This document shows positions 1 through 7,232 of a stretch of DNA of 64,000 nucleotides, piece by piece. How positions within the stretch are numbered: position 1 is the stretch's first letter; each line of letters begins with the position of its first letter. The notes below the pieces were generated by a model, which was not told where the DNA came from, did no database searches, and saw only the letters and a list, made by a program, of their open reading frames with translations. The position numbers were made by a program, and so were the translations under genes. Origin of the DNA: Pseudoalteromonas luteoviolacea (GTDB lineage Bacteria; Pseudomonadota; Gammaproteobacteria; Enterobacterales; Alteromonadaceae); the NCBI RefSeq assembly GCF_001750165.1, contig NZ_CP015411.1, forward strand, positions 2,322,001 to 2,386,000, read 5' to 3'.

Positions 1-2628
1 TAGATTATTGAGTACTTGTTCTGATTGTTCAAATTGTCCGTTTTCATTAAAGTCTATCCACGCAGCCCAGTGCTCTGTGTAGTTGCCCCCTGGGGTTAAG
101 ATAAACTGATTATCACCTTCGGTTAGCTCAATTACTTGTGAGGTAAAATCGCTATAGCCATTTGCTTGTGAAGCGTTGCTAAATGCGCCTGATTGCACCT
201 TGGCTATCCATTCATACCTGGTGTTACCTGTTGCTTCGCAATAGCTGATGCTGTTTACGCTAACGCTCGCTTGGGCGCTATGGTTTAGACCATCGTTATC
301 GGTGACAGTTAAGGTTGCTGTGTAATCTCCAGCTTCCGTGTAGCTGTGAGCTGGGTTTGCTTCAGTACTTGATTGGCCGTCACCGAATTGCCAGAGGTAA
401 CTGGCAATATTGCCATCTGGATCAGATGAATTTGCACTACTGAATTGAATATCTTTGCCAGCTTCACCAGTATATGGACCGTTCGCAACAGCTATCGGTG
501 CAAGGTTTTGTGCTCTAACTACAGCGGTTGCAATATCACTTGCGGTGTTACCGTCATTATCGGTCACGGTTAATTTAACTGAGAACGTATTAGCACTATG
601 GTAAGCATGCGTCGGGTTTGCTTCTGTTGATGTGTTACCATCTCCAAACTCCCATAAATAAGTTGTGATATTGCCATTTGCATCAAATGATCCTGCGCTA
701 CTAAAGCTGATTGGGTTGTCAAGTAAGCCAGAGTAGGGACCATTTGCCTGTGCGACCGGAAAATCGGAGTTTGCGGCTCTTTCATAATAAACAACAAGTG
801 AAGCGTCACTGTATTCTAAAAATGGGTCAATCAATAGATTCAGTGTGCCACCACCTGCTGATAATTCGCAGTATTCGCTCAGTCTTGGTGCGCTGAATGG
901 CCCACAATCAAAAATTTCTTTGGTTGGAACTGCATTCATACTAGCGTACAAATCAGGGTCGCCTTGATACCCACCATTCATTACTGCAATCGTGCGCACA
1001 GCATCAGCTGGGATCTCAAATTGATAGGCTTTTGGTTCAGCGCCTTTTGCTGACTTCAAGTCTTTTATTTCAGCTAAAAAAATACGCTCGCAGCCTGAAC
1101 ACAGCGTATTATCAGTGCCTGCAATGATACTCAGTGTCGCATTGGAATAAGCACTATAAGCATCGATAGCTGTATGATAATTTTCGACACTCGATGGCGC
1201 TGACAGAGTAACTAGTTCAGGAGAGCCTGCACTTCGAAAAGAGATGAAATCCGCCTCCCAATTATCGCCCGTTTTAATAGGCGTTTTGCCTTTTGACACA
1301 TACATATCAGGGTCTTCATCGTATCCGTCAAGGTAAAAAGCGACAGCTTGAGTGCCCTCAGGTACCTGAATCTCGAAGTTGTCTATTTTACCTTTTTCAC
1401 CAGATAAGTTAGTAAAGGATTGGAGAACCTCTCCTTTTGGCGGCACGACTGCACCTGATGAACCATCCCAAGGGTGGTCAGCATTACTGGTATATTCTCC
1501 TAAACCTGTGGCGATAAGGTTGGCGTTTGACCAAAGTGTTGCACGGGCAGGGCCATGGAGTGCGGCGGTCATACGATCGACTTGATCCTTGGTAAACATC
1601 GCATAATTATCGGAGTAGTGCATAAAGTTTTCGGTATTGGTGGCTTGACCTAAACAGTTTTTTGCGTTGTCTTGCAATATGCTGCTACTCATCTGTGGGG
1701 TGTCACAGGTGCCATCTCCAGTCGCGTTACAAAATGGCTCAGAGTGAATAGTACATCCGCCATCAAATGTATGCGGTAAGTTTAGCCAATGGCCAAATTC
1801 ATGGGTTAGTACGGAGCGAAAGTTTTCATTAGTATTGGCACCAATGTAGTCGCCATTGTATACAACACGGGAAAGCCCATTTTGTGACATGCTTAACTGC
1901 GGATACCAAGCCACACCAGAATTATTGGTCTTACCATCATCGTATAAGTCTTGCTGAACATAGATATTCATATACTTAAAGTTATCCCACGCATCAGCAG
2001 CGATTTGCTCATCAACGCCGCTGCCTTTACCATAACCTGCTTTTTCTGGATAACGGATAATTCCTGTCGTTGGCTGACCCTTTGGATCGGTTTTGGCTAG
2101 CACAAATTCAATATTCAGGTTTTGTCGTATTGCTTGGAATTCTGGGGCAATGGGGCCGTCATCTGTGATGAGGCCTAAAAAATCTTGATTAGACTTGTTG
2201 AGTCCATCAATCACTTTCTGCTCCGTAAGGCAGTAAGTCCCTGTGTCACAGTTGTACCTGTCCCCATAGATGTGTACGACAACAGGTATGTAATATCGAC
2301 CAGCAACGCCATTGCCATTTTGTGCAGCGAAGTCGTCTTGCGCGGCGAGGGTAGTCAATATTTGAGATGAAAAGCTGGTGCTTAACTTTGCTTGCTGTGC
2401 GTTTTCTTTTTGAATTGCTGACCAGTTTTGACTGTTGTGGTCGGTACCGCAGATTTCACCTGCATGTTTATGTGTGTGTTGAGTGGCTAAAGCTGCATGT
2501 AGTTTACTATCTTCTACTTCTTTACCTGCGAATGAGCTTGCAGATACGCAAAGTAGTGCGGCGGTGATGCAGTTAAGCTTTTTTGAATGTTTAGCTGACG
2601 ACAAACGCGTCGAGTTAGACAAATACAT
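1..2628 (-). CDS. Secreted M43-family zinc metalloprotease with PPC-like, PKD and GEVED domains (C-terminus beyond window)
   Basis: The frame is open from an ATG at 2628 to the left edge (876 codons seen), so the C-terminus is missing. AGGAG lies just upstream of the start. The N-terminus is a Sec signal peptide ending around SASSFA. The zinc motif HEFGHWLNLPH at residues 276-286 fits HExxHxxxxxH metzincins of the pappalysin/cytophagalysin (M43) type, and a Met-turn-like NFMHYS follows. After the catalytic domain come two stretches resembling pre-peptidase C-terminal (PPC) domains, then two PKD domains (YLWEFGDG and YLWQFGDG, about residues 625-790). The last visible part resembles a GEVED domain (DFNENGQFE). 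It probably digests extracellular protein. Peptidase family and signal peptide are well supported; substrate is unknown. Confidence 0.88.
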   Translation of the reverse strand, partial: MYLSNSTRLSSAKHSKKLNCITAALLCVSASSFAGKEVEDSKLHAALATQHTHKHAGEICGTDHNSQNWSAIQKENAQQAKLSTSFSSQILTTLAAQDDFAAQNGNGVAGRYYIPVVVHIYGDRYNCDTGTYCLTEQKVIDGLNKSNQDFLGLITDDGPIAPEFQAIRQNLNIEFVLAKTDPKGQPTTGIIRYPEKAGYGKGSGVDEQIAADAWDNFKYMNIYVQQDLYDDGKTNNSGVAWYPQLSMSQNGLSRVVYNGDYIGANTNENFRSVLTHEFGHWLNLPHTFDGGCTIHSEPFCNATGDGTCDTPQMSSSILQDNAKNCLGQATNTENFMHYSDNYAMFTKDQVDRMTAALHGPARATLWSNANLIATGLGEYTSNADHPWDGSSGAVVPPKGEVLQSFTNLSGEKGKIDNFEIQVPEGTQAVAFYLDGYDEDPDMYVSKGKTPIKTGDNWEADFISFRSAGSPELVTLSAPSSVENYHTAIDAYSAYSNATLSIIAGTDNTLCSGCERIFLAEIKDLKSAKGAEPKAYQFEIPADAVRTIAVMNGGYQGDPDLYASMNAVPTKEIFDCGPFSAPRLSEYCELSAGGGTLNLLIDPFLEYSDASLVVYYERAANSDFPVAQANGPYSGLLDNPISFSSAGSFDANGNITTYLWEFGDGNTSTEANPTHAYHSANTFSVKLTVTDNDGNTASDIATAVVRAQNLAPIAVANGPYTGEAGKDIQFSSANSSDPDGNIASYLWQFGDGQSSTEANPAHSYTEAGDYTATLTVTDNDGLNHSAQASVSVNSISYCEATGNTRYEWIAKVQSGAFSNASQANGYSDFTSQVIELTEGDNQFILTPGGNYTEHWAAWIDFNENGQFEQSEQVLNNL

Positions 2629-3237
2629 GTTGTTCTCCTGTCATCTAGTTTTATTGCTAACTTTTGGGTTTATTGCTTATCTGATTTCTGTAAAAGTTAA
2701 CAAAAGGTATAGTTACCATTCCTCTTGATTGTGGTTTAGTTTTTATATTTCAGTTGTTTAGGATATTTTGTTTATTGGTGTAATACGTGTTTACATGTAA
2801 TAAACGTTTCTTAACTTACATCAATGAAAATAAATTGTATACAATATATTTTATGTTGTTTTGTTTTTTTGAATTTTTTGTTCGTCTGAATTGGCTATGA
2901 AATGATAATTAATTTATAAAATACATGAGGTTATGATGTGTTGAGGTCAGTAGTGAAAAGTGTCTATTTAGTAACCTTGTTACTTGTCTTTTAAACAAGC
3001 TTCAGAGAAGGTAGGCAGTTATTTAAAGTTTTTGAACGACATTGGCACCGAGTGAGCGCGTTTTTAATATGCCTGTGCTTTAAATTGCTTACTCTAAACT
3101 GCGTTCAGTTGCACACAAATTGTTGCCTGTATTTACTTTGAAAAGACAGGACCATAGAAGCTAAATAACAAGTGACAAAAGCTTCTATGGTGGGTGTCTA
3201 GTTTGTCAGTATTGAATGGGATATCTACTACTTGATA
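2629..3237. other. AT-rich intergenic region upstream of the M43 protease
   Basis: No credible coding frame was seen. The part next to 2628 must hold the protease promoter on the minus strand, but I could not assign -35/-10 boxes. The only clear structure is the inverted repeat listed at 3151-3191. Confidence 0.5.
3151..3191. repeat. 12-bp perfect inverted repeat downstream of esterase gene
   Basis: ACCATAGAAGCT (3151-3162) and its exact reverse complement AGCTTCTATGGT (3180-3191) flank a 17-nt spacer. It lies 47 bp beyond the esterase stop, so it could be a transcript end or 3' stabiliser. Neither strand has a clear U-tract after the stem, so I do not call it an intrinsic terminator. Confidence 0.5.
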
Positions 3238-4119
3238 CTAATTGCTTGCCTGAATTGACTTGTCACACGTTGCAGGATAGCACTTAAATGCTGCTCTTAA
3301 CCCTTTATAGAGACCTTGATGCAACATAGACATATGAGTTTCATCTTGGAAAACATCATAAGTCCCAGTCGTCTTATCCGATGCGTAAAGCATGTGCCCA
3401 GTTCTGGCGATGGCTTGAATGTGAGCCAGATAGTCTGCTGTATCATTTGCAGCATCGTTTTGATTGTGGGCAGCTGCAACATAAATATTAAATGCTTTGC
3501 TATTTAATAGGCCGAATGACTGCTCTAACTGGTTTACGGTTGCTGCATTGTCCCACCACATGGACGGGTCGAGTGCGATATACGATTTGAAGGTGTCTTG
3601 GATTTGTGGGTTAAGTACCGCTGTCATGGTAAATAGTCCACCTAATGAGTGACCAGCAAGAACCCGAAAGTCATTAGTTCGGTAGTTTTGATCGATAAAA
3701 GAAACGACTTCTTGTTTAATAAAATCCTGAAAAATCGCACTTTTTCCGGTTGTTAGGTCCGTGCTGTGGCCGTCGTTGGGTACCGATGGCGTTAAGTCTC
3801 GCGTTCTGTGCTCTACCGTATCAATTGCCACTAAAATAGCTTGCGGAATATAGCCAACCATGTTTGCAAACCACATGCTTTCTGCGGTAATAAATTGATA
3901 CACCGCACCATCTGTTATGTATACCACAGGGTAGCGTTTATGTTGATTTTCAGGGGCATGGTAGCCGGTCGGCAGTGCAACCCAAACGTTTTTGCTCTCA
4001 GCCAGTATATTGGGGCTGAATGTATGTGCTAATGGTTCGTGTTTATAAGTGAATGGCTCGTAGTTAGCGAATACAGTAAAACTGAACACCGTGAGTAATA
4101 AACCTATGAGTGTTTGCAT
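3238..4119 (-). CDS. Periplasmic esterase of the esterase D / IroE-like alpha/beta hydrolase family
   Basis: The 293-residue protein has a signal peptide (LLLTVFSFTVFA). Alpha/beta-hydrolase features include the nucleophile elbow GHSLGG with Ser158 and an SMWWDN segment after the elbow, as in PF00756 esterases that act on siderophore esters, acyl-thioesters or xylan acetyl groups. AAGGAAG precedes the ATG. A paralogue of nearly the same length lies at 47558-48445 with the same motifs, and both copies are next to a GFA-family gene on the opposite strand. The substrate cannot be read from sequence; the export signal argues against cytosolic S-formylglutathione hydrolase. Confidence 0.85.
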   Translation of the reverse strand: MQTLIGLLLTVFSFTVFANYEPFTYKHEPLAHTFSPNILAESKNVWVALPTGYHAPENQHKRYPVVYITDGAVYQFITAESMWFANMVGYIPQAILVAIDTVEHRTRDLTPSVPNDGHSTDLTTGKSAIFQDFIKQEVVSFIDQNYRTNDFRVLAGHSLGGLFTMTAVLNPQIQDTFKSYIALDPSMWWDNAATVNQLEQSFGLLNSKAFNIYVAAAHNQNDAANDTADYLAHIQAIARTGHMLYASDKTTGTYDVFQDETHMSMLHQGLYKGLRAAFKCYPATCDKSIQASN

Positions 4120-4528
4120 AAAATCTTCCTTATAATTTAAGTTAAAATGTAGGGGGGTGAGTTAAATTTGTACTGTTTTTTTATCGTTGTTGCAGTACGA
4201 TTTTTGTAAACTTTTGTTCAAATATTCAGACATCACACCTACAGATTTTAGGTAGATTTAGTGTTATAGCTTGTTCTTTATTATATAATAAAAACAATGT
4301 GTTATCATTTTATGATGGTATGCTTAAAGTCTACAACGCATACATCGTTGAGTTGTTCAAACCAATATAGGAGATAGCAATCGATAGAAAAGTGACGGAC
4401 GGTTACAGCAGCAACTCCTTCCCAGTTTCTCTTTACTCGCAGCTCATAGCAATTTTTTGAAATGAATATAAGTGTATGGTTTTATTTCACTTCTACTATT
4501 CATCTACACAATAATAAGGATTCATTTC
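4120..4528. other. Divergent intergenic region between esterase and GFA-family gene
   Basis: About 400 bp of AT-rich sequence between divergently transcribed genes must hold both promoters. Only very short open frames are present and none has a ribosome-binding site good enough to call. No convincing repeat or operator was seen. Confidence 0.4.
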
Positions 4529-4912
4529 GTGGCTATAGAGTATAACGGCGGTTGCTTGTGCGGAAACATTCGATTTGTCGCAAAAGGTGAAGCACGCAAT
4601 CCACACACTTGCTCGTGTAAAATGTGTCAGCGTCATAGCGGTTCATTAACTCAAGTATGGGTGGAGTTTGATAAAAATGACGTTAACTGGGTGGGGTTGG
4701 GCGGTATACCGAAAACTTGGCGCTCTTCAGAGTATTCATCTCGTAGCTTTTGTGATGTGTGTGGTAATACATTAGGGGCCATAGATGACGACCCTGTGGT
4801 TGCTTTGGTGCTTGGCACTTTTGATTCACCTAAAAGAGTCGCCCTTAGGCCAACCTCACATTCTTACGTATCAAAAAAGCCGAAGTGGTGGCATGTTAGC
4901 GCTGAGATTTGA
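4529..4912 (+). CDS. GFA (glutathione-dependent formaldehyde-activating) family zinc-binding protein
   Basis: A GTG start at 4529 is chosen because AAGGA sits 8 nt upstream and the conserved fold begins immediately (IEYNGGCLCGNIRF). Longer frames reaching back to 4472 add a hydrophobic stretch absent from the family. The 127-residue protein carries the paired cysteines of the family: CLCG near the N-terminus, CSCKMCQ in the middle and CDVCG further on, which bind structural and catalytic zinc. The family is named after Paracoccus Gfa, but most members have no proven reaction. A different subfamily member lies at 47102-47503. Confidence 0.85.
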   Translation: MAIEYNGGCLCGNIRFVAKGEARNPHTCSCKMCQRHSGSLTQVWVEFDKNDVNWVGLGGIPKTWRSSEYSSRSFCDVCGNTLGAIDDDPVVALVLGTFDSPKRVALRPTSHSYVSKKPKWWHVSAEI

Positions 4913-4953
4913 TAACCTCACAAATTGTAATATTAATAGATAAGGAGCGTGAA

Positions 4954-5085
4954 ATGATAAAAAATACAATGAGAGTGATAACATGTGATGATCTGTTAAA
5001 GCGTGTATCTGGTGGCAGTGGTGGAGATCAACTCCCAAAAAAAACAGGCCGGGCACGGGTAATTAATGACAATGGCTTGTCGTAA
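4954..5085 (+). CDS. Small double-glycine leader-type peptide (43 aa), possible bacteriocin or signal-peptide precursor
   Basis: A short frame sits 41 bp after the GFA gene, with a strong AAGGAG 6 nt before the ATG. From Met6 it reads MRVITCDDLLKRVSGG, which fits the leader pattern of double-glycine peptides (short acidic/hydrophobic helix, LxxVSGG, cleavage after GG). Cleavage would leave a 22-residue basic core (SGGDQLPKKTGRARV...). No C39 peptidase transporter, immunity gene or modification enzyme is adjacent, so a bacteriocin role is a guess. The RBS and motif make translation plausible. It could also be a small regulatory peptide. Confidence 0.5.
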   Translation: MIKNTMRVITCDDLLKRVSGGSGGDQLPKKTGRARVINDNGLS

Positions 5086-5127
5086 TCTTCAGTAAAAAAA
5101 ATTAGTCAAACTTGGGGGGAAACAATC

Positions 5128-5484
5128 ATGAATCAACACGAAAAACTCAATTATGTGGAGTTTGCTGCAAATGATTTGCAAGCGACAAAAGCTTTCTTTA
5201 CTCAGGTTTTTGGTTGGGAGTTCGTCGATTACGGCCCTGAATATACTGCTTTTACAAACCAAGGGTTAGATGGGGGCTTTTATAAAGCTGATATGTCCAG
5301 CCAAGTTGCAAGTGGTGGCGCGCTATTGGTATTTTACAGTCGTGATATTAAGGCAACACAGGCAAAGGTAGTTGAAAATGGCGGTGAAGTTGTAAAACCT
5401 ATCTTTGAATTTCCAGGCGGCTGTCGCTTTCACTTTGTAGAGCCAAGCGGTAATGAATTCGCTGTCTGGTCAGAAACGCAGTAG
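5128..5484 (+). CDS. VOC-superfamily (glyoxalase/bleomycin-resistance-like) protein
   Basis: The 118-residue single-module VOC protein shows the paired beta-alpha-beta-beta-beta pattern: LNYVEFAANDLQATKAFFTQVFGWEF at the start and HFVEPSGNEFAVW at the end. G-rich Shine-Dalgarno sequence precedes the ATG. Members bind a divalent metal with His/Glu residues on the sheet and catalyse varied reactions, from glyoxalase chemistry to antibiotic sequestration. The stand-alone 'FxxxVFGW' type is common in marine gammaproteobacteria and has no assigned reaction. Confidence 0.85.
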   Translation: MNQHEKLNYVEFAANDLQATKAFFTQVFGWEFVDYGPEYTAFTNQGLDGGFYKADMSSQVASGGALLVFYSRDIKATQAKVVENGGEVVKPIFEFPGGCRFHFVEPSGNEFAVWSETQ

Positions 5485-5578
5485 TTTGATTTAAATATCT
5501 TAGTGAATTAAAAAGCACAACTGATCCATACCGTTACTCAATTCGTTTAGTGAGAAAAGACTAACACGAGATAAAGGT

Positions 5579-5755
5579 ATGTTTGGATTTTTAAAACCTG
5601 ACCCAGTAAAAAAACTCAGAAAGGCCTACGACAAAAAGCTTGAGCAAGGTATGCATGCGCAAAGAAATGGAGACATTAAGGGCTATGCCATGTTAACAGC
5701 TGAAGCTGAGGCTATTTGGAAAGAGATTGAGACATTGCAAAATAAAAGCAATTAG
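5579..5755 (+). CDS. DUF6435 family small protein
   Basis: A 58-residue basic and helical protein (MFGFLKPDPVKKLRKAYDKK ... QRNGDIKGYAMLTAEAE). The MFGFLKxDPVKKL start and QRNGDIxGYAxLT core are the hallmark of short proteins annotated DUF6435 in Alteromonadales and Vibrionales. AAAGG lies just before the ATG. Function is unknown; it has no signal peptide or membrane segment. Confidence 0.75.
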   Translation: MFGFLKPDPVKKLRKAYDKKLEQGMHAQRNGDIKGYAMLTAEAEAIWKEIETLQNKSN

Positions 5756-5787
5756 CTTGACGTTGTTAAGATTAATAACGCACAAAA

Positions 5788-5822
5788 AACGGCCATTCTA
5801 AATTAAGGGTATGGTCGTTTTC
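5788..5822 (+). terminator. Intrinsic terminator after DUF6435 gene
   Basis: AACGGCCAT (5788-5796) pairs with ATGGTCGTT (5811-5819) with one G-U pair, followed by TTT. It lies 33 bp after the stop codon. Confidence 0.6.
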
Positions 5823-5931
5823 ACTATTTTATTCTTATTTATGGAATAAATAGGCACGTTTCACTTACTGTAAAATGTTATTTATTGTATCCTCCTTGTG
5901 AATATGTATTAAAAACAAGGACAACATACGG

Positions 5932-7029
5932 ATGATGACATCGGTTTTCAAATCGGCCAGATTTGCCGCACTCTACACAATAATTGCTAGCACGACACTG
6001 GCTGCACATGCTAACTCCGTTGACGATCTAATAAAAAGCACCATGGAGAAACGCAATATTCCAGGGTTGCAACTCGCAGTGGTAAAGAACAATAAAATAG
6101 TAAAAGCTCAAAGCTATGGTGTGGCAAACTTACAACATGACGTGCCAGTTAAGAATAGCTCTATTTTTTCGATAAACTCAATGACCAAAGCCTTCACAGG
6201 TGTTGCCTTAATGCAATTGGAAGAGCAAGGCATATTGTCAATTGATGATGAAATTGGTAAACACTTACCTGATTTACCCAAATCGTGGCAAAATATTCAA
6301 ATTAAACATCTGATGGCCCACACCTCTGGTTTACCAAGGATTTTAAGCGGGCACAACATAGACTTAATTGTGAGAGGCAACCCAAAAGCGTCTTGGGATA
6401 AAGTGCAAACATTACCTATGGCGTCTGAAGTGAATAGCCAATTTTCTTATAACCAAACGGGTTATGTGATAATCGGTAAAATCATTGATAAATACGTTGA
6501 TGGTAACTTTATTGAGTTCATAACAGAGCATCAGCTAAAACGCGCTAAGATGACTTTAACCGCTGACGCTGGTTTTGAGTATATGACGCCAGTGATTAAA
6601 GATCAGGCTCAGCAATACGTTTATGATGGTCAAAATAAACGCTTTATAAATATTCAGGGTCAGTTTTCATACATGATGAGAACCGCGGCAGGCATGAATT
6701 CAACTGCGACAGAATTGGCCAATTACCTGATTGCGCTAACAAACAAAAAACTGACTAAAAACTTGGATGGGCTTTGGAGGCCGGTTGTGCTAAACGATGG
6801 CACTATCAGGGGTTTTGATAGCCTGCAAAATGGTTATGCCATTGGCTGGCAAGTGATAGACAGAGAAAATCACCCAGCGGTCAGTGCCAGTGGTGGTAAC
6901 GCGGTAACCATGGTGTATTACCCAAAAGATAACGTGTCTGTGGTTGTGCTAACAAACCTTGCTGGTGCATTACCCATTCATTTTGCCGATAAAATAGCAG
7001 CAGAATTTATTGAAGGGTTTGCATTGTAA
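5932..7029 (+). CDS. Secreted serine beta-lactamase-like hydrolase (PF00144, class C/esterase type)
   Basis: The 365-residue protein has a signal peptide ending around LAAHA. Catalytic features of the class C/penicillin-binding fold are visible: SMTK with Ser83 and Lys86 (SxxK), then Tyr173 in FSYNQTGY where most family members have YxN. HTSGLP is the usual conserved loop. The weak YNQ second motif and lack of beta-lactamase context suggest an esterase or D-aminopeptidase rather than a resistance enzyme. Two adjacent ATG codons (5932, 5935) are possible starts. A strong terminator follows, so it is a single-gene unit. Confidence 0.88.
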   Translation: MMTSVFKSARFAALYTIIASTTLAAHANSVDDLIKSTMEKRNIPGLQLAVVKNNKIVKAQSYGVANLQHDVPVKNSSIFSINSMTKAFTGVALMQLEEQGILSIDDEIGKHLPDLPKSWQNIQIKHLMAHTSGLPRILSGHNIDLIVRGNPKASWDKVQTLPMASEVNSQFSYNQTGYVIIGKIIDKYVDGNFIEFITEHQLKRAKMTLTADAGFEYMTPVIKDQAQQYVYDGQNKRFINIQGQFSYMMRTAAGMNSTATELANYLIALTNKKLTKNLDGLWRPVVLNDGTIRGFDSLQNGYAIGWQVIDRENHPAVSASGGNAVTMVYYPKDNVSVVVLTNLAGALPIHFADKIAAEFIEGFAL

Positions 7030-7060
7030 TCGTCGTTCATTAGCTTATAGACAACTATCT

Positions 7061-7089
7061 ACCCCCTTAAGTTTTGAAAGGGGGTTTTA
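7061..7089 (+). terminator. Intrinsic terminator after serine hydrolase gene
   Basis: ACCCCCTT (7061-7068) pairs with AAGGGGGT (7078-7085), a 9-nt loop separates them, and TTT follows. Confidence 0.85.
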
Positions 7090-7232
7090 TAGTTTATGTT
7101 CATTTAAGTTAGTCATACCTTCACACCAAAAAAATCATTTTTATGACATTAGGCTAACTCGTTAGAATGATTTAACGCATCATTTAAGACTGTACTACAC
7201 TTTGGAAACAATGACTTCAAATAAGTGTGAGT

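Noticed and set aside
4472..4528. N-terminal membrane segment on the GFA protein from an earlier start
   Set aside because: The GTG at 4529 has a well-spaced AAGGA, and the family fold begins there; the upstream stretch is AT-rich leader.
3238..4912. Formaldehyde detoxification pair (S-formylglutathione hydrolase plus GFA)
   Set aside because: Both esterases have signal peptides and would be periplasmic, while the glutathione pathway is cytosolic; no glutathione-dependent formaldehyde dehydrogenase gene is present.
5932..7029. Beta-lactam resistance gene
   Set aside because: The SxxK serine is present, but the second motif is YNQ rather than YxN and there is no ampR or resistance context; broad PF00144 hydrolases are very common.
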